Origin: Nitrospira sp.
Lineage (GTDB): Bacteria; Nitrospirota; Nitrospiria; Nitrospirales; Nitrospiraceae
Direction of reading: 5' to 3'
Length of the DNA stretch: 51,019 bases
Assembly (NCBI GenBank): GCA_009594995.1
Contig: VOPR01000019.1
Coordinates: forward strand, 1 to 51,019
The notes beneath the pieces are model-generated. The model had not been told where the DNA came from and did no database searches. It was given only the letters and a program-made list of their open reading frames with translations. Below are positions 24,014-32,528 of the stretch, piece by piece (within the stretch, counting starts at the first letter, position 1; every line of letters begins with the position of its first letter). A program made the position numbers and the translations under genes.

Positions 24014-24913
24014 TCAGAACGCCATCAAGTATTTCAGTTTGACGCCGGTATCGAACTCCAGCTTCGGAAACACCGACGACCAACGTGATTCGATGATATC
24101 CCGAAATGAGAACCGCTTGCGTGGCTCGACAACTTTCGGCTCGCCTTCCATACCGGCAATGTCCGCCGCGATATGGATGGCATCGTCGAGATCGCCCAGC
24201 TCGTCGACCAGCCGGGCTTCTTTCGCCTGGCGTCCCGTGTATATCCGACCATCGGCCAGCGGCTCCACATCGGACACTTCCAACGACCGCCCGTCTGCCA
24301 CAGCTTGGATAAACTGCTGATGAACGTCATCCATCACAGACTGTAACAGCTTGCGCTCTTCGTCACTCATCTTGCGCACGGGTGAGCCGACATCTTTGAA
24401 GCGCCCGCTCTTAATGACCACGCCTTCGACGCCCACTTTTTTCATCAGGCCTTCGAAGTTCGCCATCTCCATGATCACGCCGATACTCCCCGTCAAAGTG
24501 CCGGGATTGGCAATGATCCGGTCGGTAGCAGCCGCGATGTAATAGCCTCCCGAAGCGGCGACTGTTCCCATGGAGGCGATCACGGCCTTATTGCTCTTGT
24601 TCTTTACCCGCTTCACCGCGTCGTGAATTTCTTGAGACGGCACCACCCCTCCGCCGGGGCTGTCGATGCGCAAGACAATGGCTTTGACGAGCGGATTTTC
24701 GCTGTAGTGCTTCAGCTCGGTGATCGTGGCTTGCGCATCAAGAATGACCCCTTCGATGCGAATGAGGGCCACCCGGTCCTGGCCTGATAAATCGAGGTCG
24801 GGGAGGAGCGCGTTCAACAGGACCAACGCTCCTACCCCGATTACGATTGCCCAAAGAATCCGGCGCAGTATGCTCCGCTTTGGTGTGACCACGGTATCTG
24901 ATTGTGGCCCCAT
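24014..24913 (-). CDS. sppA: Signal peptide peptidase SppA (short form, S49 family)
   Basis: Degrades leftover signal peptides in the membrane. The 299 aa chain has one N-terminal transmembrane helix (about 15-37). Its serine/lysine dyad is Ser121 in GTVAASGGYYIA and Lys173 in KSGRFKDVGS; the 52-residue spacing matches Bacillus SppA. IDSPGGGVVPSQEI and TLTGSIGVI are also family motifs. It begins 15 bp after the rpsA stop, so it is part of the supraoperon, an unusual place for sppA. Confidence 0.93.
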   Translation of the reverse strand: MGPQSDTVVTPKRSILRRILWAIVIGVGALVLLNALLPDLDLSGQDRVALIRIEGVILDAQATITELKHYSENPLVKAIVLRIDSPGGGVVPSQEIHDAVKRVKNKSNKAVIASMGTVAASGGYYIAAATDRIIANPGTLTGSIGVIMEMANFEGLMKKVGVEGVVIKSGRFKDVGSPVRKMSDEERKLLQSVMDDVHQQFIQAVADGRSLEVSDVEPLADGRIYTGRQAKEARLVDELGDLDDAIHIAADIAGMEGEPKVVEPRKRFSFRDIIESRWSSVFPKLEFDTGVKLKYLMAF

Positions 24914-24928
24914 TCGATCTCCAGGAAC

Positions 24929-26644
24929 CTAGGCTTCGGAATCGCTCTGGTTCCGCTTCCGGCTCTGCTTGGCCGCGCGACCCAGGGTTTGGTCGATGCC
25001 GCCCTGTGACGCGTGGAACTCATCGACCTGACGCCGATCGGAATCCATCTGGTGATCGCGCAAGCTGAGTGCAATTTTACGCTCTTCGCGGTCCACCTTG
25101 ATGATCTTCGCCGTGACGTCGTCACCCGGCTTGAACTTCTCTTCCATCCGGACGTTGGCATCCAGGCCGACTTCGCTGATATGGATCAAGCCTTCGACGT
25201 CGCCATCGAGTTCGATAAAGAGTCCGAAATCGGCGATCTTGCTGACCTTGCCGGTGATGCTATCGCCCACCCGGTACCGGTTCGGAATCTGCTCTTCCCA
25301 GGGATCGCGAGACAACTGCTTGTACCCCAGAGAAAGACGCTCTTTTTCCTTATCGATCCGAATCACAACCGCATCCACCTTCTGCCCCTTCTTGAAGAGC
25401 TCGGACGGATGCTTGATGTGCTTGGTCCAGGACATATCGGAAATGTGGATCAGCCCGTCGATGCCTTCCTCCAAACCGACGAAAGCGCCGAAATCGGTCA
25501 GGCTCTTCACCTTGCCTTCGATCCGCGTTCCAGCCGGGTACTTGGCTTCGATCATGTCCCAAGGATTGGGCGCGGTCTGCTTCATGCCCAAGGAAATCTT
25601 GCGGCTTCCCGGATCGATGTTCAGCACGGCCGCTTCGACCTGATCGCCCACGGACACGACGCGAGACGGATGCCGCACTTCGTGCGTCCAGGACATTTCG
25701 GACACGTGGACCAACCCTTCCACACCCGGCTCCAATTCCACGAACGCGCCGTAATCGGTCAAGCTCACCACGCGCCCGCGCACGCGGGTCCCTACCGGGT
25801 ACTTCGCGGCCACGCCGGTCCAAGGATCAGCGGACTTCTGCTTGAGACCCAGCGAAATTCGGCCGGTCTCCCGATCGTACTTGAGCACGGTGACTTCGAC
25901 CTTGTCGCTGACCTGGAACAGTTCCGACGGATGCCCCACTCGTCCCCACGACATGTCGGTGATGTGCAACAAGCCGTCGATGCCGCCGAGGTCGATGAAC
26001 GCACCGTAATCGGTGATGTTCTTGACCGTACCCTGGATCAACTGACCTTCCTTCAATGTCGACAACGTCGTCTGACGGCGACGATCCCGCGTCTCCTCCA
26101 ACAGCACTCGTCGGGAGACGACCACATTGCCGCGGCGATGGTTGATCTTGATGATCTTGAGGGGGAAGGTCTTGCCGACCAAGCCATCCAAGTCGCGGAC
26201 CGGATGCAGATCGATCTGCGAACCCGGCAAGAACGCCTTGACGCCGATATCGACCATCATGCCGCCCTTGATACGCGAGATGATCTTTCCTTCAATGCTT
26301 TTTTCTTCTTTATGCAGCTTCTCCAATTCCTCCCAGATTTTCATCTTGTCGGCTTTTTCTTTGGAGAGCACGAGATTGCCGTCGGCATCTTCACATTCTT
26401 CGAGATACACCTGGAGGCGATCGCCCACCTTCAATTGCCCCAGTTCCTCATGCGAGAACTGGTCGGCTGGAATCATGCCTTCGGACTTGTAGCCGATATC
26501 GACCACGACTTTGTCTTTGCCGATGGCGACCACCATGCCCTCGGTGATGGTCCCTTCCTCAAAATTACGGAAGGTCTCCTCATACATCGCCGCCAAGGCA
26601 TCGCGGTCAAGTTTGGGTTCGCTCTGTGGTGTGACAGTACTCAT
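24929..26644 (-). CDS. rpsA: 30S ribosomal protein S1
   Basis: Binds mRNA and helps the 30S subunit start translation. The 571 aa protein has six S1 (OB-fold) repeats at about 36-105, 120-185, 203-272, 288-358, 375-445 and 462-532. The latter four carry the typical pattern GTVKNITDYGAFIDLGGIDG, with HISDMSW or HVSEMSW. The C-terminus is basic (KQSRKRNQSDSEA). It follows plsC and cmk as in many bacteria where cmk-rpsA is conserved. Its high abundance means it probably also has its own promoter; I saw no clear one. Confidence 0.97.
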   Translation of the reverse strand: MSTVTPQSEPKLDRDALAAMYEETFRNFEEGTITEGMVVAIGKDKVVVDIGYKSEGMIPADQFSHEELGQLKVGDRLQVYLEECEDADGNLVLSKEKADKMKIWEELEKLHKEEKSIEGKIISRIKGGMMVDIGVKAFLPGSQIDLHPVRDLDGLVGKTFPLKIIKINHRRGNVVVSRRVLLEETRDRRRQTTLSTLKEGQLIQGTVKNITDYGAFIDLGGIDGLLHITDMSWGRVGHPSELFQVSDKVEVTVLKYDRETGRISLGLKQKSADPWTGVAAKYPVGTRVRGRVVSLTDYGAFVELEPGVEGLVHVSEMSWTHEVRHPSRVVSVGDQVEAAVLNIDPGSRKISLGMKQTAPNPWDMIEAKYPAGTRIEGKVKSLTDFGAFVGLEEGIDGLIHISDMSWTKHIKHPSELFKKGQKVDAVVIRIDKEKERLSLGYKQLSRDPWEEQIPNRYRVGDSITGKVSKIADFGLFIELDGDVEGLIHISEVGLDANVRMEEKFKPGDDVTAKIIKVDREERKIALSLRDHQMDSDRRQVDEFHASQGGIDQTLGRAAKQSRKRNQSDSEA

Positions 26645-26701
26645 GAAAAGGTCCTCGTCCTCCGGCCCGTGCCGGGTGCTGATAGTGAATAAATCCGAGT
26701 C

Positions 26702-27397
26702 TTACTCAGCGTTGCAAGACTTGGCTGTTGGTGTGGAGGAAGACTCAGGAACCTGCCCGGCCTGCGCCGGTCCGTCCCCGGGATTCGGAACCTGTCCGAG
26801 CTCCGCAATCTTCGCCATCACCGTTCGACTGACATGTTGATAAAACGCCTTCCCTTCCAACCGTGCGGCGTCCGAGGAGAAATCCAACGGCTCTCCATAG
26901 GCCACCGTCACACGGCGAAATCTCGGCCATGTGGCACCGGGCGGCAACACATCGAATGTGCCGCCGATATGCGCCGGCACCACCCGACACCCTGTCTGCG
27001 ACACGATCACTCCGATACCTGGCTTGCCGGGCTTCAACGCGCCGGTCATCGTCCGCCCCCCTTCGGGGAAAATCGCGACCGCCTTCCCCTCCTGAATCAG
27101 GGAGACGGCTTTGCTGAACGCGTCCCGATCGAGGCGACCGATCCGTAACGGGATCCACCCCAACGCTTGCAGCAAGCCATTCAGCAGCGGGATCGGAAAC
27201 AAGTCATGGCGCCCCATGTACCAGACCCGCCGGGGAATCCCGCAGCCCAGCAGCGGAATATCCAAATAGCTGGCATGGTTCGACGCGATCAGGAACCCGC
27301 CGTCCCGCGGCACCGTGCCGACGGTGCGATACCGGAAACAGACCCACCCGATGATGCGAGAAAGGATCCACAGCAGGCCGTACAGTGCGGAGCTCAC
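26702..27397 (-). CDS. plsC: 1-acyl-sn-glycerol-3-phosphate acyltransferase
   Basis: Adds the second acyl chain to lysophosphatidic acid, giving phosphatidic acid for phospholipids, at the inner membrane. The 231 aa chain has the acyltransferase motif I NHASYLD (His41, Asp46; HX4D), a motif II region (WIPLRIGR), motif III FPEGGRT and motif IV in VPAHIGGTFDVLPPG. An N-terminal hydrophobic stretch (about 4-20) may anchor it. The GTG start (27397) overlaps the cmk stop as GTGA. A plsC next to cmk is also known in other genomes. The C-terminus is Pro/Gly-rich. Confidence 0.92.
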   Translation of the reverse strand: MSSALYGLLWILSRIIGWVCFRYRTVGTVPRDGGFLIASNHASYLDIPLLGCGIPRRVWYMGRHDLFPIPLLNGLLQALGWIPLRIGRLDRDAFSKAVSLIQEGKAVAIFPEGGRTMTGALKPGKPGIGVIVSQTGCRVVPAHIGGTFDVLPPGATWPRFRRVTVAYGEPLDFSSDAARLEGKAFYQHVSRTVMAKIAELGQVPNPGDGPAQAGQVPESSSTPTAKSCNAE

Positions 27398-28092
27398 AAT
27401 CGCGCCGCAACCACGGCCATCATGTGTGCGACGACCTCCTCCACCGGCATACTCGACGTATCGATGCGTTCTGCATCGGGCGCAGGGATCAACGGCGCCA
27501 CCGCACGCGAACGATCACGATCATCACGCCCGGTGAGGTCCCGCTTGGTCTGATCAAATTGAACCGAATGGCCCGCCGCGACCAGTTCGCGATGCCGTCT
27601 GCTGGCCCGGACTTCTGCGTCGGCTTCGAGGAAAAACTTCACATCGGCTTCCGGGAATACCCGGGTCCCGATGTCGCGTCCCTCCGCCACCACACACCCT
27701 TCGGCACCGATGTTCCGTTGCACCGGTAACAGCCATTCCCGAACGGCGGGGATGGCCGACACCATGGAGGCCAATGCCGTCACGCCCGGGGTGCGTAGTT
27801 CGCCGGTGATGTCCCGTCCATCCAGCAGGACATGGGACTGTTCCGGCCCGCAGGCCATATGCAGCGTCGTCTTGGGAAGCAGTGCGGCAATGGCCAGGTG
27901 ATCGTCAGGACTGAGCCCCGCATCTTGCACCTTCCATGCAATGGCGCGATACAAAGCCCCGGTATCCAGATACAGGTACCCGAGTCGCAACGCCAGAAGT
28001 CTTGCCACCGTGCTCTTGCCGACCCCGGCGGGACCATCGATGGCGATGATCAACCCACGTTTATCCCGGCTGGCGGCACTGATTTCACCCAC
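27394..28092 (-). CDS. cmk: Cytidylate kinase
   Basis: Phosphorylates CMP and dCMP with ATP. The 232 aa protein has the P-loop GPAGVGKS (20-27), the CMP-binding segment YLYLDTGALYRAIAW, and the family motif EGRDIGTRVFPEADVKFFLE. RASRRHREL and KRDLTGRDDRDRSRAVAPL follow. Translation starts at GTG 28092 with GAGG 5 nt upstream. The stop overlaps plsC. It lies 12 bp after aroA; the cmk-rpsA pairing is widespread and probably reflects growth-rate coordination. Confidence 0.96.
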   Translation of the reverse strand: MGEISAASRDKRGLIIAIDGPAGVGKSTVARLLALRLGYLYLDTGALYRAIAWKVQDAGLSPDDHLAIAALLPKTTLHMACGPEQSHVLLDGRDITGELRTPGVTALASMVSAIPAVREWLLPVQRNIGAEGCVVAEGRDIGTRVFPEADVKFFLEADAEVRASRRHRELVAAGHSVQFDQTKRDLTGRDDRDRSRAVAPLIPAPDAERIDTSSMPVEEVVAHMMAVVAARL

Positions 28093-28104
28093 GCGATCCT
28101 CGCA

Positions 28105-29433
28105 CTATAGACGTTTCCCAGAATCAGTCAACAGTTCCAAGAGCTTACGGTCAAAATTGGGAAACGATGTTTCGATACAGGCCGTATCCAGGATCTGAGT
28201 CGGTTGCGCCGCGGTCAAGCCGCCGATGGCCACGGACATCGCGACCCGGTGGTCGCCGTGGCTTTCACAGGTCGCACCCGTAAGCGCACCGTTTGCACCC
28301 TTGCGCCCCAATCCCTGTATCACCATGCCGTCAGGCCGCTCTTCGATCCGTGCGCCCATCGCCCGCAACTCCTTGGCCATCGTGGCGATACGGTCGCTTT
28401 CTTTCACCCGCAACTCTTCCGCGCCGGTCACTACCGTTTCCCCTTCCGCCACCGCCGCCGCGACACACAGGATAGGGAATTCATCGATGGTCTGAGGAAT
28501 CTGATCAGGCCCGATCCGTACCCCGCGAAGAGGCCTGGACAGCACTCGCAGGTCCGCCACCGGTTCTCCGGCCTCTTCACGCGGATTGAGCACCTCGATA
28601 TGCGCGCCCATTTTGAGCAGGATGTCGATCAGGCCCGTCCGTGTCGGATTCATTCCGACGCCGCGAATCGTCACATCAGACTCCGGGACAATCGAAGCCC
28701 CGACCAAAAAAAAGGCTGCGGCCGAAAGGTCACCGGGCACCACGACCGGCCTGCCGCTCCAGCGCACTGAGGGGCGCCCCTCGATCCGGACCGTGCATCC
28801 ATCGCGATGAAATGGAATGCCGAAATACGCAAACATCCGTTCGGTGTGATCGCGCGAAAGCCGTGGCTCTGAAATCGTCGTCAAACCGTCGGCATAGAGT
28901 GCGGCAAACAGGAGTGACGATTTAATCTGTGCACTCGCGACCGGCGACACATAGGACATGCCTTTCAGCCTGGTCCCGGTGATGGCCAACGGCGCCAGCT
29001 CTCCCCCTTTTCGTCCGGCGATCGTCGCCCCCATGGCTCGCAACGGCTTCACGACACGTCCCATCGGACGACGTCTGATCGATTCATCTCCGGTGAGCAC
29101 CGTAAAAAAGTCCTGCCCTGCCAACAACCCAGCCATCAAACGAATCCCGGTCCCCGAATTACCACAGTCGATCGGTCCGAACGGCTCCGCCAATCCCCAC
29201 ATGCCTTTGCCATAGACCTTCAAGGATTCCGGCGTTTCCTCGATTCGCACTCCCAGGGACTGGAACGCACGCATGGTGTTCAAGCAATCTTCGCCCAGGC
29301 AGTATTGGCTTACGGTGCTGGGCCCTTCGGCCAGGGCGGTGAGAATGATGGCCCGATGGGTGACGGATTTGTCGCCCGGTACGGTAATCGTGCCCTTCAA
29401 CGGACGGCCTGGAGTAATCGTCAACGACGCCAT
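28105..29433 (-). CDS. aroA: 3-phosphoshikimate 1-carboxyvinyltransferase (EPSP synthase)
   Basis: Transfers enolpyruvyl from PEP to shikimate 3-phosphate, the sixth shikimate step. The 442 aa chain shows the N-terminal PGDKSVTHRAIILTALAEG, the PEP-binding GNSGTGIRLMAGLL, PMGRVVKPLRAMGA, and C-terminal RVKESDRI and DHRVAMSVAIGGL. The position Gly96-Thr97 of the E. coli enzyme is here GNSGTG, so class assignment (I versus II) by eye is open. It sits 6 bp after tyrA. Its step falls between aroK (at 7.7 kb, separate operon) and chorismate synthase (not in the window). Confidence 0.96.
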   Translation of the reverse strand: MASLTITPGRPLKGTITVPGDKSVTHRAIILTALAEGPSTVSQYCLGEDCLNTMRAFQSLGVRIEETPESLKVYGKGMWGLAEPFGPIDCGNSGTGIRLMAGLLAGQDFFTVLTGDESIRRRPMGRVVKPLRAMGATIAGRKGGELAPLAITGTRLKGMSYVSPVASAQIKSSLLFAALYADGLTTISEPRLSRDHTERMFAYFGIPFHRDGCTVRIEGRPSVRWSGRPVVVPGDLSAAAFFLVGASIVPESDVTIRGVGMNPTRTGLIDILLKMGAHIEVLNPREEAGEPVADLRVLSRPLRGVRIGPDQIPQTIDEFPILCVAAAVAEGETVVTGAEELRVKESDRIATMAKELRAMGARIEERPDGMVIQGLGRKGANGALTGATCESHGDHRVAMSVAIGGLTAAQPTQILDTACIETSFPNFDRKLLELLTDSGKRL

Positions 29434-29439
29434 CGCAGC

Positions 29440-30336
29440 TTAGACCTTCCCCGGCGTCCGGGGTGTCAGTTGTTCCCGTTCGTACTTGGCCTTGTCTAAT
29501 TGCTTTTCGATTCCCGCCGCATCACCGGCGGCAATCAACCGCTTGAGTTCACCGAGATGCCGCTCATAGGTCTCGATCAACGACACGACATTGTCCCGGT
29601 TCCACAGGAAAATATCTCGCCACATTTCCGGCGAACTCGCGGCAATCCGCGTGGTGTCGCGCAAGCCGCCGCCCGAATGCCCTGCCAAATCCAATTCCGG
29701 CACGCCATGGTCGCGCACATCCGCCAATGCCGTCATCAGCGCAAACGCCGCGGCATGTGGAAGGTGGCTGACGGCACCGAGAATCTTGTCGTGGAGAAAA
29801 GGATCCATCTCCAGCACGATCGAGCCCGCCAATTGCCAGATCGCACGAACGATCTGCAGCGCGTCGGGGTCCGTCTTGGCCGTAGGTGTCAGAATACAGC
29901 GCGCGCCGGAAAACAGGGTTTCCGACCCGGCGGCGACGCCGGTCTTTTCCTTGCCGGCAATAGGATGCGCCCCGACAAATCTCACGGCAGGCGGCAGCAA
30001 AGCCTCCGCACGTAGGACCAGGTCGCCCTTCACGCTGCCCACGTCACTGACGATCGTCCCCGGCGCGAGACAACCGGCCCATTCCTGCAGATGCCGCTCG
30101 TACGTATCTACCGGCGTCGCCAGCAGGACGAAATCAGCCCCCTCGACGCCTTCACGTGGATCAGACACGTATCGATCAATGGCGCCGACTTCGATCGCCG
30201 TTTTGAGGTTCTCCACGCGGCGCCCGATACCGACGACGGAATCCGCCAACTTCTGTCGGCGAAGAATCATCCCCAGGGAGCCGCCGATAAGCCCGACCCC
30301 GATAATCGCCACCTGTTTAAAATGTGGTTTCATCAT
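29440..30336 (-). CDS. tyrA: Prephenate/arogenate dehydrogenase
   Basis: Oxidatively decarboxylates prephenate (or arogenate) on the way to tyrosine. The 298 aa enzyme begins with the Rossmann loop IIGVGLIGGSLGMILRRQ and IGRRVENLKTAIEVGAID. The active site shows VGAHPIAGKEKTGV and LFSGARCILTPT. The central helical domain includes VSHLPHAAAFALM. There is no fused chorismate mutase or ACT domain, so feedback control by tyrosine would be through the active site, if any. The ATG at 30336 is followed by a second ATG at 30333. It starts 58 bp after aroF. Confidence 0.93.
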   Translation of the reverse strand: MMKPHFKQVAIIGVGLIGGSLGMILRRQKLADSVVGIGRRVENLKTAIEVGAIDRYVSDPREGVEGADFVLLATPVDTYERHLQEWAGCLAPGTIVSDVGSVKGDLVLRAEALLPPAVRFVGAHPIAGKEKTGVAAGSETLFSGARCILTPTAKTDPDALQIVRAIWQLAGSIVLEMDPFLHDKILGAVSHLPHAAAFALMTALADVRDHGVPELDLAGHSGGGLRDTTRIAASSPEMWRDIFLWNRDNVVSLIETYERHLGELKRLIAAGDAAGIEKQLDKAKYEREQLTPRTPGKV

Positions 30337-30394
30337 TGTGTGATTGCGGGCCTTCCGTCAGGCGGTGCGTCCCGATAGCGTGCCGGCACGGTGC

Positions 30395-31408
30395 TTACAA
30401 TGTGCGATCGACTGCAGCCGCGATCTTCCGCAAATCTCCCATCAATTCTTTGAATTTCGACGGCCGGATGGATTCTTCCCCGTCACAGAGGGCGCATTCT
30501 GGATTGGAATGCACCTCGATCAACAATCCGTCTGCCCCGGCCGCGATCGCCGCTTTAGACATCGGCGCGACCAAATCCCACTTGCCCGTTGCATGGCTGG
30601 GATCGACGATGACCGGGAGATGGGAGAGATCCTTGAGGGTGGGAATGGCCGCGAGATCCAACGTGTTCCGGTACTGCGTTTCAAAGGTGCGGATGCCGCG
30701 CTCACACAACATGACATTGCGATTGCCGCGGGACATGATGTACTCCGCCGAGAGCAGAAATTCCTTGATCGTAGCCGAGAGACCGCGCTTCAGCAGAACC
30801 GGCTTATCATAGGCGCCGACTTCTTTGAGTAACTCGAAGTTCTGCATGTTGCGGGCGCCGATCTGAATGATATCCGCCTTCTCCAGGAAGAGCTCGATGT
30901 CACGGGTATCGAGAATCTCGCTCACCACCGGCAGGCCGGTCTGCTTCTTCGCCTCGACCAGATAATCCAAGCCCTCGCGGCCCAGCCCTTGGAAGGAATA
31001 GGGTGAGGTGCGCGGCTTATACGCGCCGCCACGCAACACGGTGGCGCCGGCCGATTTGACTTCGTGGGCAATGCCCACGGTCAACTCCAGACGCTCGACC
31101 GCACAGGGACCCGCCATGATCGTAATTTTTTTGTCCCCGATTTTGACTCCGTTGACGTCAATAATCGTGTTCTCTTTCTTGAACTCCCGGCTGACCAACT
31201 TCCAGGGAGCCAGAATCGGCAACACGCTCTCGACACCGGGCAATGCGGTCAACGGCTGATTGTGCAAAATCCGGTCGTCTCCGATCACGCCGATGATGGT
31301 GCGTTCCTGACCGGCAGAGATATGCGACTTCAGCCCCAGTTCACGAAGCCGGTCGATGATGTGATCGACCTCGCGCTCCGACGCCTCAGGCTTCAAGACA
31401 ATAATCAT
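30395..31408 (-). CDS. aroF: 3-deoxy-7-phosphoheptulonate synthase (type I-beta, with N-terminal ferredoxin-like domain)
   Basis: Joins PEP and erythrose 4-phosphate, the committed first step of the shikimate pathway. The 337 aa chain has an N-terminal regulatory ferredoxin-like domain (about 1-70, MIIVLKPEASEREVDHIIDR), as in Thermotoga-type enzymes. The barrel contains IMAGPCAVE, LRGGAYKPRTSPYSFQGLG, IIQIGARNMQNF, LLKRGLSATI, CERGIRTFE, PVIVDPSHATGKW and EVHSNPECALCDGEES. Metal ligands Cys, His, Glu and Asp fit these motifs. The N-domain allows allosteric inhibition by Tyr or Phe. It is preceded by hisC by 18 bp. Confidence 0.95.
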   Translation of the reverse strand: MIIVLKPEASEREVDHIIDRLRELGLKSHISAGQERTIIGVIGDDRILHNQPLTALPGVESVLPILAPWKLVSREFKKENTIIDVNGVKIGDKKITIMAGPCAVERLELTVGIAHEVKSAGATVLRGGAYKPRTSPYSFQGLGREGLDYLVEAKKQTGLPVVSEILDTRDIELFLEKADIIQIGARNMQNFELLKEVGAYDKPVLLKRGLSATIKEFLLSAEYIMSRGNRNVMLCERGIRTFETQYRNTLDLAAIPTLKDLSHLPVIVDPSHATGKWDLVAPMSKAAIAAGADGLLIEVHSNPECALCDGEESIRPSKFKELMGDLRKIAAAVDRTL

Positions 31409-31426
31409 GATCTCGTCTCGCTTTCC

Positions 31427-32512
31427 TTATCGCGACGCGCGTATCACGTCTTCCAACGCGCGCAGGAACAGTTGATTTTCTTCCGGGAGACCGATAGTGA
31501 CCCGCAGCATGCGGCCTTCGATGTGCCGGACAATGATTCCTTGTCGCAGCAACGCATCAAACACCGCGCGCCCATCTCTCCCCACATCGAAATAGAGAAA
31601 ATTCGCTTCACTGGGCAAGGCGTCAAACCCGAGCCGCTGTAGGCCGACCCGCACCTTGTCCATCTCCACATGATTGAGCAATCGGCTCGCAGCCACATGC
31701 GCTTCGTCGTCCAACGCCGCCAGGGCCGCGCGTTGCGCCATGCTGTTTGCATTGAAGGGTGGACGGATTCGATTCAGGTAGTTGGTGATTTCTGGCGTCG
31801 TGATGCCGTACCCGATACGCAGTCCCGCCAATCCATAGATCTTGGAGAAGGTTCGCAGCACGATGACGTTCCGCCCCGCCTTGACGTACCCGATCGATTC
31901 GGGAAATTCCGGATGCCGGACATATTCGTAGTAGGCCTCGTCGAATACGACTACGACATGGTCAGGGACCAACGCCATCAAGGCCGCCACCTCGGCCTTG
32001 GTCGCCATGGTGCCCGTCGGGTTGTTGGGATTGCAGACAAAGAGCAAGCGGGTCTTGTCGGTGATGGCGGCCGCCATGGCCGGCAAATCGTGGTGCCAGT
32101 TTTTTTGCGGCACTTCCACCACCACGCCGTGCGCTGCCTTCACCTCCATTTTATAGATCACGAAGGTGTGTTCGGCCATGACGGCCTCGTCTCCCGGCGA
32201 CAGGAAGGTCCGCGCGAGCAGGCCGAGGATTTCGTCGGAGCCGTTTCCGAGGATGACTTGGTCCGGCGTGACCTTCCAACGTTCAGCCAGGGCTCCGCGC
32301 AAGCGAAAGGCACCGCCGTCCGGATACCGGTGCAGCGTCGGAGCGGTTTCGGCCAGCACGGCCAGCGCCTTCGGCGACGGACCGATCGGATTTTCGTTGG
32401 AGGCCAGTTTGACGGCGCGCGGCAAGCCCAACTCTCGTTGCAGCTCTTCGATGGGCTTTCCAGGCACATACGGCACGAGGGACGCGATATCGGGATGCAC
32501 CTTCAATGGCAT
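31427..32512 (-). CDS. hisC: Histidinol-phosphate / aromatic amino-acid aminotransferase
   Basis: A PLP-dependent transaminase, fold type I, 361 aa. It has NENPIGPSPKA near the N-terminus, YPDGGAFRLRGAL, NGSDEILGLL, the PLP-ring Asp region NPNNPTGT, DEAYYEY, and the Schiff-base Lys224 in TFSKIYGLAGLRIGYG. The family is annotated as HisC. Its place between pheA and aroF/tyrA suggests that it transaminates phenylpyruvate, 4-hydroxyphenylpyruvate or prephenate instead of, or as well as, imidazole-acetol phosphate; the Pseudomonas supraoperon carries a similar hisC. No other his genes are near. Confidence 0.93.
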   Translation of the reverse strand: MPLKVHPDIASLVPYVPGKPIEELQRELGLPRAVKLASNENPIGPSPKALAVLAETAPTLHRYPDGGAFRLRGALAERWKVTPDQVILGNGSDEILGLLARTFLSPGDEAVMAEHTFVIYKMEVKAAHGVVVEVPQKNWHHDLPAMAAAITDKTRLLFVCNPNNPTGTMATKAEVAALMALVPDHVVVVFDEAYYEYVRHPEFPESIGYVKAGRNVIVLRTFSKIYGLAGLRIGYGITTPEITNYLNRIRPPFNANSMAQRAALAALDDEAHVAASRLLNHVEMDKVRVGLQRLGFDALPSEANFLYFDVGRDGRAVFDALLRQGIIVRHIEGRMLRVTIGLPEENQLFLRALEDVIRASR

Positions 32513-32528
32513 GGCGTAGCTCGGACCT

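Noticed and set aside
25013..26692. A 559-codon plus-strand open frame
   Set aside because: It is antisense to rpsA and follows its codon pattern (third-position GC), with a low-complexity His/Arg/Asp-rich product and no family resemblance.
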